Positions 44,390 through 55,635 of a stretch of 64,000 bases of DNA are shown here, piece by piece. The stretch's first letter is position 1. Each line of letters opens with the position of its first letter. Below the pieces are notes generated by a model. That model made no database searches. It saw nothing but the letters and a program-made list of their open reading frames with translations, and was not told the origin of the DNA. A program made the position numbers and the translations under genes. The DNA is from Arabidopsis thaliana (Eukaryota; Streptophyta; Magnoliopsida; Brassicales; Brassicaceae): assembly GCF_000001735.4 (NCBI RefSeq), contig NC_003070.9:20135971-20199970 (forward strand). Reading direction: 5' to 3'.

Positions 44390-45001
44390 GTAACTAGTGA
44401 ACTTGAGAGTTGTTTCAAAAGCTTCCACGTCATTAAATCTCCTTTTATTGGGCCTTATAAGTTATTTATAGGCCGTTTAGCACATTGGACTTGATTTATG
44501 TCTTTGTTCTATTTTGTATTTTTATTTCTTATATCTGTTTTTATTGGGCCTTGAAAGTTATTCCAGGCCTTAGCCCATTAGACTTGATTTATCTCGTTTT
44601 ATTTTAGTTAGAGTTTTTGAGACTTGAGACAACCTACCTAACCATACTATAGACAAGAAAATAAAAATACTTTTGTATATTAGAGAAATTTTGAAATCCG
44701 TCAGTGTGTATATTCAATATTCCTAACGAAAAAATGGCCAAAGCATAAATACCTTATAGCGATATTTGAGTATTTACCATAAAACCATTCGAATACTGTC
44801 ACGGTTCTAAATTTCTAATATTGTTCTTTTGTTATTAAAGGAAAGAGTGAAGGGTGTTTTCGTCATTTAACATATCCATCGGGTCAATAACGGAGATTAC
44901 CTATCCGGTGACCTTATCCCCTCGCCGGTGAGCGAATCTCAGATCCAAAATTTTGCAAAATCCTCAGATCGTCTTACCTTCTCCGAATCGATCGATTTTT
45001 C
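44390..45001. promoter_or_regulatory. Bidirectional region between HSP17.4-CIII and ASIL1
   Basis: Contains TTGGGCCTTATAAGTTATT (44448) and TTGGGCCTTGAAAGTTATTC (44553), a 100-base direct duplication with site-II-like GGGCC motifs. The ASIL1 leader (ATCCAAAATTTTGCAAAATC) directly precedes the ATG at 45002. Confidence 0.5.
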
Positions 45002-46153
45002 ATGGAGGACGACGACGAGATTCAGTCAATTCCATCTCCGGGAGATTCTTCCCTTTCACCACAAGCTCCTCCTTCTCCGCCGATTTTGCCAACAAACGAC
45101 GTGACGGTGGCCGTCGTGAAGAAACCACAACCGGGGCTTTCTTCTCAATCTCCGTCCATGAACGCTTTAGCGTTAGTGGTTCATACTCCTTCTGTAACCG
45201 GTGGTGGTGGTAGCGGAAACAGAAACGGACGAGGAGGAGGAGGAGGAAGCGGTGGTGGTGGAGGAGGAAGAGATGATTGTTGGAGCGAAGAAGCTACAAA
45301 GGTTCTAATCGAAGCTTGGGGAGATCGATTCTCTGAACCAGGTAAAGGAACTTTGAAGCAACAACATTGGAAAGAAGTAGCTGAGATTGTGAACAAGAGT
45401 CGTCAATGCAAATACCCTAAAACTGATATTCAGTGTAAGAACAGAATTGATACGGTGAAGAAGAAGTATAAGCAAGAGAAAGCTAAGATTGCTTCTGGTG
45501 ATGGACCTAGTAAATGGGTTTTCTTCAAGAAGCTTGAGAGTTTGATTGGTGGTACTACAACATTCATTGCTTCTTCAAAAGCTTCAGAGAAGGCTCCTAT
45601 GGGAGGAGCTCTTGGGAATAGCCGTTCGAGTATGTTTAAACGGCAAACTAAAGGTAATCAGATTGTGCAGCAACAACAAGAGAAGAGAGGCTCTGATTCG
45701 ATGCGGTGGCATTTTAGGAAACGTAGTGCTTCTGAGACTGAGTCTGAGTCTGATCCTGAACCTGAGGCTTCTCCTGAGGAATCTGCTGAGAGTCTCCCAC
45801 CTTTGCAACCGATTCAACCGCTTTCGTTTCATATGCCAAAGCGGTTGAAGGTGGATAAGAGTGGAGGTGGAGGGAGTGGAGTTGGAGATGTGGCGAGGGC
45901 GATACTTGGATTTACGGAAGCTTATGAGAAGGCGGAAACTGCTAAGCTTAAGTTAATGGCGGAACTGGAAAAGGAGAGGATGAAATTTGCTAAAGAGATG
46001 GAGTTGCAGAGAATGCAGTTCTTGAAAACTCAATTGGAGATAACACAGAACAATCAAGAAGAGGAAGAGAGGAGCAGGCAGCGAGGAGAAAGGAGGATCG
46101 TTGATGATGATGATGATCGCAATGGCAAGAATAACGGCAATGTAAGTAGCTGA
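45002..46153 (+). CDS. ASIL1: Trihelix transcription factor ASIL1
   Basis: Single exon, 383 aa, the full length known for ASIL1. The N-terminus is Pro/Ser-rich with a poly-Gly run (residues 67-89). The trihelix (GT-type) DNA-binding domain is at about 94-178: [17 protein letters not shown], then [23 protein letters not shown] and KWVFFKKL. An acidic Glu/Pro stretch lies near 245-265, and a long charged coiled coil (about 305-365, [20 protein letters not shown]) precedes the end. ASIL1 is a nuclear repressor of seed-maturation genes in seedlings, acting on GT elements. The start ATG follows a leader without upstream in-frame Met. Confidence 0.93.
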   Translation: MEDDDEIQSIPSPGDSSLSPQAPPSPPILPTNDVTVAVVKKPQPGLSSQSPSMNALALVVHTPSVTGGGGSGNRNGRGGGGGSGGGGGGRDDCWSEEATKVLIEAWGDRFSEPGKGTLKQQHWKEVAEIVNKSRQCKYPKTDIQCKNRIDTVKKKYKQEKAKIASGDGPSKWVFFKKLESLIGGTTTFIASSKASEKAPMGGALGNSRSSMFKRQTKGNQIVQQQQEKRGSDSMRWHFRKRSASETESESDPEPEASPEESAESLPPLQPIQPLSFHMPKRLKVDKSGGGGSGVGDVARAILGFTEAYEKAETAKLKLMAELEKERMKFAKEMELQRMQFLKTQLEITQNNQEEEERSRQRGERRIVDDDDDRNGKNNGNVSS

Positions 46154-46712
46154 CAATTGAACACACAAATGTTCCTATGATATTTGCTATGATAAGCTGG
46201 ATTTTAGGTTTTGATGTTGTTGTTGTTGTTATTGTTACTGCCTTGTGGGATGTGTAAATGTAGAGAAGTTATGACTCTGATTATCATCATGTTGTTGTTA
46301 TTGTTATCCATCTTCTTGTCTTAAACATGGGCAAATTAAAAAGCTTTGAACTTGAATAGCTTGTTGAAAACCTCTGTGATTCTTAAGTAGAGTTCTGAAC
46401 TAGTAGTTTGTGATTCTAAGTTAAGACACAGCTTATAGAATATTCACCAATGAGATTAGAGACTAATGATTGGATTAGTCAGCATATTTATCCTTAAATT
46501 AAAATCTCCTTAATTAAGCCAAAGCTTATAATTAACCTCACTAAAAATATTCAATGCTTCTCTCTTCTCTTTCATCCTTACCTCTCTACTACCTCTATAA
46601 AACCATTTCCATTGCAAAGGAAAAAAAAAGAAGATAGAGACAGTAAAATAAAAACCCGAAATAATTTGAAAAAATATTGTTATATATTTTTGGATAAATT
46701 TTTGTTGATCGG
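46154..46712. other. ASIL1 3' UTR and promoter of the DRM-type gene
   Basis: 3' UTR-like sequence with a (GTT)n run near 46213. The second half is AT-rich with CTCTCTACTACCTCTATAAA (TATAAA about 46594), about 115 bases before the next ATG. Confidence 0.45.
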
Positions 46713-47272
46713 ATGGGGTTCCTACACAAGCTGTGGGATGAAACGGTGGCCGGACCGACGCCGGACAATGGTCTCGGGAAATTGAGAAAGCACGATTCAT
46801 TATCCACCGTCCGATCTTCTCCTCCTTCTCTCTCAAGCGACCAAGTCACCAGAAGCATCATGGTTACCAAGGGGAATAACAATGTTCGTGGTCTCCGTAA
46901 ATTGAAAATGGATCCGGATTCTCCAACCTGTTCAAGCAGCAACCCTGGGACACCTTTAACCCGTATATATTTCTCATCTTCCCTTTAAACTAAATTAACA
47001 ATAACAAAATTAAGACTCACATTTGGGTCAAACACATTTTTATGCAGCTGGGACACCATGCTATGCTTTGGGACCATTCACTGCCGGCAAAATCCCTTCC
47101 TCTGGCGAAGACGATGCAGCAAGTCTAACTACTTATGAATGGTTATCATCTCTATCACTTCATTTCCTAATCAATTCTCTTTTTTGTTGTTGTGGGCAAA
47201 CTCTTTATGTGTGTACTTATGATATGCTTTGTGTACGTATGCAGGATTGTGATAAACGCGTTGGACCGTTGA
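46713..47272 (+). CDS. Dormancy/auxin-associated (DRM1/ARP) family protein
   Basis: Exons are 46713-46962, 47048-47141 and 47245-47272, joining to 124 codons, 123 aa (At1g54070 type). It has the family N-terminus GFLHKLWDETVAGPTPDNGL, a Ser-rich middle, the GTPLTPGTPCY-like segment across the first splice site, and the typical end TYEWIVINALDR. The last exon codes for only nine codons. Members are small, intrinsically disordered proteins whose transcripts mark dormant buds and carbon or stress status; the molecular role is unknown. The ORF extending beyond 47141 is intron read-through. Confidence 0.88.
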
Positions 47273-47952
47273 ACAAGCCGAGAGAGAAAAATCTTACGGG
47301 GTTTTTGTGTAAATATAAATAACCTATGCATGTAATTATGTAAATATTTACTGATAAGGTCAGTATTAAATGTAATGTCTCTTGAATCAATGTACCCTAT
47401 TACAGGGTCTTGAAAATATTATTTGAACCCTGCCAATTTCCTCTAATCGTTTAAATGTTGAAGCCTATATCAAGATTCTCTACTACATCCTATGAACGAC
47501 AAAGGCAAATAAAAAAACCTTAATTATATACTTTGCTGCATGGCAAAGGACACTCGTGGACAGAACACTTGATGCTTAGTTAAACTGGATTTCCGACAAA
47601 ATAAAGTACTAACATGAGAAATGAAACTATAAAACTTTTATAAAAGACAAATTACTTTGTTTCAAACCTATCATTACAGAACCACAAACAACATTAACCC
47701 CAGAAAACCAAATCCCCTTTTATTTGATGTTGTCTTATTGCTTGGCTTACAATCCAAGTAAGACCTATAGGTTACAAACTGAGCATAAAGCTCTGCATAC
47801 ATAAATAAAACCAACGGCTTTAAATGAAAGAGACACATACATAAAGACTCTTGAACAAGGAAGGTCTAGAAAAAGCAAGAAAGTTATAAAATTAAGAAGA
47901 AGAAAAAGAAAGAAACAGAAAAAGGTATCTCAGAGCCAGTGAAGAGGGTTTA
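47273..47952. other. Intergenic between convergent DRM-type gene and UBP1A
   Basis: 3' UTRs of the two convergent genes; UBP1A 3' UTR probably reaches to about 47700. No other feature. Confidence 0.45.
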
Positions 47953-50854
47953 TTACTGATAGTACATGAGCTGCTGATGGGCCGCAGCTACATTCTGATA
48001 GCCACCATCATACATAGCTGCAGTTCCTCCAGCAACATTGACTCCAAGACCTGCTTGCCTCAGAGAATGTTGAGCCTGAGGATGCATCTTGGCTAGAGCC
48101 AGTTGCCTCTCGTAGGCTAAGAGGTCCATTGCAGACAGAGAAGGGACTGATGCCGGGGCTGGTGGGGGAAGTGGGTTTGAGGCTGTGCCTGATGGAGTTG
48201 GTTTGTTTCCCCAGGAACACTGCAATAAATCACAGAAACAAGGAAATGGGTTTAGGGGAATACTGGTAAAAACCAATTACAAGCAGACTTTGGTTGTCTA
48301 CGTAGATGCAACAACAGATAGATCTATGTAACATTAACTGAAGCAAATACCCTTATCTGTCTGCTAAAGAGGAAAGGCTGAGCGTTGCCCATCTGAATAG
48401 CAAGAGCAGCCTCGTCATGAGTGTTATATCTCACAAAACCAAACCCTTTGTCTCGCTGGACACGGACCTCTTCGATCACTCCAGCACCAAGGGTATAGAA
48501 TAGACGGTGTAGATCAAGCTGAGTTACCTGCAAGATTGACAACTGTCACGAGGCGCCAAAAAGAAAAACCCCAGGAGCTGTTGCAGTGTTTATAAAGAAC
48601 AATTCGTTAAGTTGACAACTTACTTCTGGAGAGAGATTTCCTACATAGACAGTTGTAAATTGAGGATTGTTTTCAGGGGCATCTTCATTTGACAGCTCTC
48701 TACCATCCTCTGCAAAATCAAGTATTATATCAATGTAATCTCCATGAAAATCTGCTTTGAGGAAGAAAATAAAAATTTTAGAAGTTGCACAGTAAACAAA
48801 AGAAAACCTGAAGATCCGTTAGTAAGTTCTACAACACTTTTTCCATCAGAGCTATGTTTGTCCTCGCCAAAAGTAGCACCTTTTGTCGCCCAGTTGCATC
48901 TGATCTGTCTGCTACTTACCCATTTACCTGAGAATACACAAAACAAGCCAAGGTTCTAGTAATGGGAAACCAAGTGCTAGGAATTGAGATAAATAGCTCA
49001 ATTATAGAGATAAATCATAATCGGCACAAGCAACATGTAACTTCAACAGTTGTTCACCAACCAATAAGCTCCAAGAACACAATTCCTGACCAAATTTCAC
49101 CTTTCTAGATACAACAAATATTACAGAGCTAAGTGCATCATACAATATCAGTATGTAGAAACCAAAGTTCACAATAAGGAACCTTAAAGCTCTAAACCAC
49201 AAGCTGGTATATGATAATTCTTACCATTCATCTCATTTATGGCAGTTTGAGCATCCTGCAAATTACAGAAACATTTAAAAATCAATGTAAACAATGAATG
49301 GAGCTAAAAAAAAAGTCACTCATGATTAAAAGGATATAAAACCTGCTGATTACGGAAGGAAACAAAACCAAAGCCTCTTGAGCGTCCAGTTTTCTGGTCC
49401 CACATTACTCTTGCGTCCCTATAATAAGAACTATAGATATTAAATCAAAGATTCTGATAGACTGTTTAAACAAATAAGCTTAATCATTAAAGAAAATCTT
49501 GTAACACATAGTGATATATGCGTACACCGTAGTTGTGTAACAAGATTTTCATTTTTGTAACCAGCTAGTAACTAAAATCAGAAGACCAAGCACAAGAACT
49601 TACGAGCAGCTGTTAAAAGCAGAAAAGCTATCAAACAATGCTGCATCAGTAACCTCTGGACTAAGATCTCCAACAAAAATGTTGAAATGACCTGCATTTC
49701 ATGAAACCAAAACCATTCAGTACCATGCCTCACTCAAAGAACAAAAAGAAAGTCCTTGACAATCAATCCGTGCTCATAAGAACTTACTTGATGTATCTTC
49801 CCTTTGACCAGTTGCATACGCCCAATTAACTTTCATAGGCTGTCCAAATCTGTGAAATCCAATATTATAATCTAAGAGAACACATGAATAAATTGACTAA
49901 TCAAAGCATGAAGTATCAATGTTAGATTCTTACATATGCCTTCCGTTAAGAGTCATTATAGCCATACTAGCACATCTTCGATCAAAGTAGTGAACAAATC
50001 CATATGATGACTGCAAAAGTGTAAAACATTCATGTCTAGAAGTTAGCTTTCAAAGAACACTACCGAAAAGCTTCATTCGAATAAAAAACAGAAGGGCGGG
50101 TTCCAAAACTCTACCTTATCCTTTCTGATGAGTTTACAGCTTTCAATAGGACCAGTACTTGCAAAAATCTCTTGAAGAAGAATCTCTGTGACCTGCGTAT
50201 GAATGTTTCCAGCATACCTGCAAAACATAAAAGAACAATTACAAATTGAAACTCTGCATTATACCAAAGGCGAAAGAAAGAAAGAAAAACCAATTGAAAT
50301 AAAAAACTCACACACTACGGCAAGTAGTTGGATCAAAACCAGGAGGAAGGTTTCCACTTGGTAAAGGCTCCATCTGCAACAAAAATGCAAAACCATAAAC
50401 AAAACATTAAGAGATGATTGCAGAAACAAGTACCAAAACCACTCCTTTTCTACACGAACATCTACCATTACCACCAAAATTAAACACAAAATCAGCAGAG
50501 AAACCGAATTACTAACAAAAAAACACAAGCCCACAATCAAAAGCTCAAAACTTTACATAATAATTAGCCAGAGAAAGAGACAGAGAGAGATTCATAAGAT
50601 TAGGTAACAGAGCTCAGTGAATTAAAACCCACAATCGGAATTACAGAACAAGCCCTAATTTGGAATCAAAGGAGGTTACATAGAAAATGAAAAGAGATTA
50701 GATCAAGAAAGAAAAAAAAAACCTGAGGAGGAGCCATAACACCAGGATGATAAAGAGAAGGATGTTGTTGCATCATAGCTTGTTGAATCATAGCTTGTTG
50801 ATGTTGCTGTTGTTGTTGTTGTTGTTGCTGCTTAATAAGCCTTTGATTCTGCAT
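47953..50854 (-). CDS. UBP1A: Oligouridylate-binding protein UBP1A (12 exons)
   Basis: Twelve exons on the - strand, first 50854-50723, last 48219-47953, join to about 426 aa. The N-terminus is Gln-rich (poly-Q from a CAA/CAG run). Three RRMs follow: about 64-140 ([20 protein letters not shown]), about 148-228 ([21 protein letters not shown]) and about 268-344 ([20 protein letters not shown]). The C-terminus is Pro/Ala/Gln-rich ([21 protein letters not shown]). UBP1 proteins bind U-rich RNA, promote splicing of U-rich introns, and in stress form TIA-1-like cytoplasmic granules. Small exons (31 and 62 bases) split RRMs. All introns examined are GT-AG. The exon-6-to-9 reading was followed by hand and phases agree. 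Confidence 0.9.
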
Positions 50855-51307
50855 TTTTTGTGTTTCTTTCTCACTGCGATAAAAATATCTCTTTTGTTTC
50901 CCGAGAAAATTCCCCTTAAGCTAGGGTTCAAAATCAAGTAAGAAGAAGAAGAAAGAAAAAAAAAGGAAAAAAAAAAGGTGAAAAAAAAGAAAAGAAAATA
51001 AAAATGAGAGAAGAAAGAGAAAAATAAAAATGGCACGCTCTCTCTAAAGGAGTAAAGAAAGGCCGTACGAAACAAGTGACCATTTATAGGAGTGTGACGA
51101 TTTCTTCGAGAGAGAGATAGACTGTATACTAATCTCACGGCAGCTGTGATATTCGTTTTAGTGACTGACCAATCATTTGTTCTGAACCTTGATGTTGTTG
51201 ACGGATCAAGCCCAAGGCCCGAACAAATTCGTTTCAGTGACTGACCAATTGTTGACGGCCCAGCCCAAACTAATATATACTTAGAAATTTTGATTTTCTT
51301 TGATTGA
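50855..51307. promoter_or_regulatory. UBP1A leader and promoter with a duplicated CCAAT/GGCCC module
   Basis: A purine-rich leader (about 50940-51060 on the + strand) precedes the gene. A 23-base block ATTCGTTTYAGTGACTGACC (then AAT) occurs at 51151 and 51227, each followed by TTGTTGACGG and a GGCCC/GGCCCA-type site-II motif: an imperfect 76-base tandem duplication. Site-II motifs are typical of genes for RNA and translation factors. Confidence 0.6.
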
Positions 51308-52140
51308 CTGAAACTGCACTAAAAAACATTATCTTCTTACATAATTCATTGTTTGTTTTATCCCTTATGTTTGTTCGTTTTGTTTGTCGGCAAGATTTTT
51401 TTAAACTTATTAGTACTTTTTAGAGTATTTGATCAAATATATTCACAAACAAGTTATATATTACCAAATTTTTTCACAAGTTTGTAAGTTGATTATGTAC
51501 GATTTAGAAAATTTTAAATTTTAAAAGATTTTTTTTACAAGACGATGTTTTTGCATACATTTTATCTTTTCTTTCCACAAAAAAACTGTTTCAACGACAG
51601 TATTCTCCAGAAAGTGAAAGAATGTGTTTGTTCTTTTTCGGCGTTTTAACCTTGATTATGCTATACAATAACATGATAGTATCAAGGAATTCATTGATTT
51701 TGTGAAGTGTTTGTTTAATCGGAAAATCAAGTCGAGTATAAAGAACCTCTTTTTAAAGATTCATCTGGATGATGAAAATCCTCACCTAGACCAAACTCTT
51801 GTTTGTAGCTCGATATGCAATGTGCTTCAAGGTGATGTTGTTGCGGATATTGATATGTTCATCACTTTAACAAGGGATTATTTCCATCTTGCAGGTTTGT
51901 CTTTGTTGATCTTCAAGTGTAAGATACTAGTTAAGCTGAGATTACAACGCGATTAAGCTGAAACTGCATAGGAGAGATTATTTAAATATTATAAAAATTA
52001 TCCTCTTATATAATTTATTGTTTGGTTTATCTCTTATATTTAATCGTTCGTTTTGTACGTCAGCAAGATTCTTGTAAAGGATCAAATATCTTCACAAATT
52101 CACAGTATGGTACTTATTGGTAAGTTGATTGTGTACAATT
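51308..52140. repeat. Pair of direct repeats flanking an F-box-type fragment
   Basis: The block at 51308-51500 (AAACTGCA..., TTCATTGTTTGTTTTATCCC, TTTGTTTGTCGGCAAGATT, GTAAGTTGATTATGTAC) recurs in diverged form at 51958-52137 (AAACTGCATAG, TTTATTGTTTGGTTTATC, TTTTGTACGTCAGCAAGATT, GTAAGTTGATTGTGTAC). The 51687-51956 protein-like fragment lies between them. Confidence 0.6.
51687..51956 (+). pseudogene. F-box/FBD/LRR gene fragment
   Basis: The + strand frame reads EFIDFVKCLFNRKIKSSIKN, then LFLKIHLDDE, ICNVLQGDVVADIDMFI and RDYFHL. In F-box/LRR proteins of Arabidopsis the stretch after the F-box has FVDRVL...SPIKKFSLK...VNRWICNALQRGV.DLDL, which this resembles. The F-box and the rest of the LRR/FBD part are absent. 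It is a relic of about 90 codons. Confidence 0.55.
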
Positions 52141-53766
52141 TATAATTTTTTCTTATATATTATTACCGATGATTTCTAGTGAGTTTATATGGAATTTTAT
52201 CAACCATTTCCTAACATTTTATTTTCAAAGTAAATCATGTATTGATGGAAATGTTTTAACTCCAAAATGAATTCTTTTTTTCTCACGTGGATAAAAGAAC
52301 ATATCAATGTTCTTTATTTGTGCATTCTTCTCTTCTCTCATTGATATAAATAACATTTATTTCTCCATTCTTATTCTAGATTTGTATTTTTAAGTATTTA
52401 AAGTTATTTTATATCAATTATAACTAGAGAGCCAAAATACAGAGAATTGTAACAACAATAGGTTTAAAAAAAATTAGAATATCAATAATAACAAAATATA
52501 TGAATAAAAATATATAAAAAAGCTTGAACCAACAATAATGAAGTTTGGATGGAATTTAAGAATCAATAAACCAATAAAATATTTAAAATCTACATATACC
52601 AATAATCCATTTTAGATTTTACTTAGAATAGTAGATTTATGATCTATCATTTATCCAAACCAAAATTAGTGATAGTGATAATTACACTTTAAAAAATGAA
52701 ACGAAATACTCACAAATGTCATTCTTATAGATTTGATTCATCATGTAACCAATGTAGATAGTCTTAGTTATGATGGTTGTTGCTAATAATTATTACATCA
52801 AGACTCTATTAAGGTTTTACCATGGAGGTAGTGTCGTCCATGAGAACAAGCGAACAAGTATTTGGTTGCGGTTTTCAGAGGATATTAATCGGTCTAGTTT
52901 TTATGAAACTTAGCTGGTTTTAAGTAATCATGCATCTCGATTCGAATCTCAACGTCAATCTTTCGTGTTTTTCAATTTATTCTTTAAAAAGTCGGCTAAA
53001 CAAAATATATGGGCTTGCAGTCCAAAAATGTTCATCTTAAACTCTGCATGGAGGCTATAACATGATGTTAGTATATCCGCATTGAAGAAAATTGGTAATT
53101 TGATTTGAGTAAAATTTAGATATTAAAAGTATAAATTCTTTTTATGGATTATTATCAATAATTTTCATGAGTTTTTTTTTTTTGTGTGGCGTTGATGACA
53201 GTGGTAGTGATGATGGAGGGATGGTAATAACATGATGGTCACAACGGTGGTGGTGATGATAGTGAAAGTGGTAGTTGTGATGATGTTGTTACTTATGTAT
53301 AAAAGGTAAAATAGGTATTATATATTTATAGTTTAGTGTGAAAAAATATATTATAGGTTTATGGTTAAAGTAGTTAGTTTTTCTTCTTCTTTTTTTCTTG
53401 CCAAATTCATGTGACTGAAAACGAAAAATCTACCTCCAAGGTGAAAGTAGTAATAGAACTTTTAAGGTAATCTATGTTTTCCGGTAACTTCACGCCGTCG
53501 GCGAGAATCCAAATATTTGTATAGTTTTTTTTTAACAAAACAAAAAAACACACCCCACGAGCTGAGCGTTGAATAGTCTATTGACTCTTTTCCCCGAAAA
53601 AAAAAGAAGGCGAATTTTGATTTCTTCATTAAAAAATTGGCAAAGCAGACTTCAGAGTTCTCTCAGTATAATCTTCACCTAAATCTCATTTCAAAGGAAC
53701 AAACAAAAAGAAAACACCTAAATCGATCTGTGAAGTCAAAACACTTTCCAGTTTCAGATTCTGATT
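52141..53766. other. Intergenic: AT-rich DNA, GAT/GTG repeat, EXO70D2 promoter
   Basis: No gene seen in 1.6 kb. A low-complexity (GTG/GAT)n stretch lies at about 53188-53292. The last 100 bases are a CA/CT-rich leader before the EXO70D2 ATG. A stop-rich frame shows no protein pattern. Confidence 0.45.
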
Positions 53767-55635
53767 ATGGCAACACCGGAGACTCGTGGCGTTGATTCCG
53801 ATTTAGAGACAGCGGAGAAGATAATACTCCGGTGGGATTCAACAACATCTGAAGAAGCTAAAGAGAATCTGATTTTCCAAAGCGGTGGTGATCGAGAAGA
53901 AGTAGATCGGTACTTGAAAGCTGTAGATGAAGTTCAAAGACACATCTCTTCAATCTCAATCTCCGATGAAGTCAAAGCAACGATTCAAATCGCCATGGCT
54001 AGACTCGAGGACGAGCTAAGAAATATCTTAATCTCTCAGACTTCTACTTTCGAACCTGATTCTCTTCTTCTCGATTCATCGTTATCTTCTTCCTCTTTCG
54101 CTTCTTCTTCTCGTACGGAGCTTGAAGATGACACTTGCGATGACGGTAACGAAGAAGAAGAGCAACAACAAGTGGATCTGGTTTTACCAGATGGTTCCGG
54201 TTCAGATTCCGGTTCGAGACGGTTATCGAGGAGTAGGAGAAGCAATAGCAAATCCACAAGCAGTATACGAGAGATCGATCTTGTAACACCGGAAGCTGTT
54301 TCTGATCTGAGATCGATAGCTCAGAGGATGATCGGAGCTGGTTACTCTCGTGAATGTGTTCAGGTATACGGAAACGTGAGAAAATCCGCCATGGAAATGA
54401 TTTTTAAGCAGCTAGGGATTGTGAAACTAGGGATTGGTGATGTGCAGAGACTTGACTGGGAAGCTGTAGAAGTGAAGATCAGAAGATGGATCCGTGCTGC
54501 GAAGGTTTGCGTTAGAGTTGTTTTCGCTAGCGAGAAGAGACTCTGTGAGCAGATATTTGAAGGAACCATGGAAGAGACTTGTTTCATGGAGATTGTTAAA
54601 ACCTCTGCTTTGCAGCTTTTTAATTTCCCTGAAGCTATAAGCATTAGTAGAAGATCACCTGAGAAACTATTCAAGATTCTTGATTTACATGATGCTATAA
54701 CAGATTTGTTACCTGATATGGAAGAGATTTTCGATTCGAGTTCATCGGAGTCGATTCTTGTTCAAGCTACAGAGATTCAATCAAGATTAGCTGAAGCAGC
54801 AAGAGGGATACTTACCGAGTTTGAGAATGCGGTGTTTCGCGAACCTTCGGTTGTTCCTGTCCCTGGAGGAACTATACATCCATTGACAAGGTATGTGATG
54901 AATTACCTCAACTTGATCTCTGACTATAGGGAAACGTTGATTGATCTCGTCATGACGAAACCATGTCGGGGTTTGAAATGTACCAATGATCGAAACGATC
55001 CGGATATGGATATCTCTGAGCTTGAAGGAATATCTCCGTTAGCTTTGCATATGATATGGACAATGGTGATGCTACAATTCAATCTAGAAGAGAAGTCTTT
55101 GCATTACAGGGACGAACCTTTATCTCACATCTTCGTCATGAACAATGTCCATTACATAGTTCAGAAGGTCAAAAGCTCTCCGGAGCTAATGGAGTTGATA
55201 GGAGACAAGTATTTAAGGAAGCTTACCGGGATATTTAGACAAGCAGCTACCAAGTATCAGAGAGCTACATGGGTCAGGGTGTTGAATAGCTTGAGAGATG
55301 AAGGATTACATGTGAGCGGAAGCTTCTCTTCCGGTGTATCGAAGAGTGCTTTAAGAGAGAGGTTTAAAGCTTTCAATACAATGTTTGAAGAGGTTCACAG
55401 GATTCAATCGACATGGTCGGTTCCGGATACTCAGCTTAGAGAAGAACTCAGGATATCTCTATCGGAGCATCTTATCCCGGCTTATAGATCCTTTCTTGGA
55501 AGATTCAGGGGACATATAGAGAGCGGAAGACATCCCGAAAACTACTTGAAATACTCTGTTGAAAATCTTGAAACCGCAGTGTTGGATTTCTTCGAAGGAT
55601 ATACCACAGCCCCACATTTGAGACGGTCTCAGTGA
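53767..55635 (+). CDS. EXO70D2: Exocyst subunit EXO70D2
   Basis: Single exon, 622 aa, the usual length for plant EXO70. The N-terminus contains DSDLETAEKIILRWDS and SGGDREEVDRYLKAVDEVQR; a Ser/acidic linker spans about 100-165. The C-terminal pfam Exo70-type region (about 235-605) has the blocks VYGNVRKSAMEMIFKQLGI, GTIHPLTRYVMNYLNLISDY, NVHYIVQKVKSSPE and ENYLKYSVENLETAVLDFFEG. EXO70 proteins bind phosphoinositides and direct the exocyst tethering complex to plasma-membrane sites; EXO70D paralogues have also been linked to selective autophagy of signalling proteins. I assign D2 from memory of the locus order; D1 and D3 are close relatives elsewhere. Confidence 0.92.
   Translation: MATPETRGVDSDLETAEKIILRWDSTTSEEAKENLIFQSGGDREEVDRYLKAVDEVQRHISSISISDEVKATIQIAMARLEDELRNILISQTSTFEPDSLLLDSSLSSSSFASSSRTELEDDTCDDGNEEEEQQQVDLVLPDGSGSDSGSRRLSRSRRSNSKSTSSIREIDLVTPEAVSDLRSIAQRMIGAGYSRECVQVYGNVRKSAMEMIFKQLGIVKLGIGDVQRLDWEAVEVKIRRWIRAAKVCVRVVFASEKRLCEQIFEGTMEETCFMEIVKTSALQLFNFPEAISISRRSPEKLFKILDLHDAITDLLPDMEEIFDSSSSESILVQATEIQSRLAEAARGILTEFENAVFREPSVVPVPGGTIHPLTRYVMNYLNLISDYRETLIDLVMTKPCRGLKCTNDRNDPDMDISELEGISPLALHMIWTMVMLQFNLEEKSLHYRDEPLSHIFVMNNVHYIVQKVKSSPELMELIGDKYLRKLTGIFRQAATKYQRATWVRVLNSLRDEGLHVSGSFSSGVSKSALRERFKAFNTMFEEVHRIQSTWSVPDTQLREELRISLSEHLIPAYRSFLGRFRGHIESGRHPENYLKYSVENLETAVLDFFEGYTTAPHLRRSQ

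Noticed and set aside
45181-45396. - strand ORF opposite ASIL1
   Set aside because: Pure antisense of the poly-Gly region (poly-Pro); no independent gene pattern.
53188-53292. GTG/GAT-rich stretch as a coding region
   Set aside because: Simple-sequence expansion with no open, protein-like frame.
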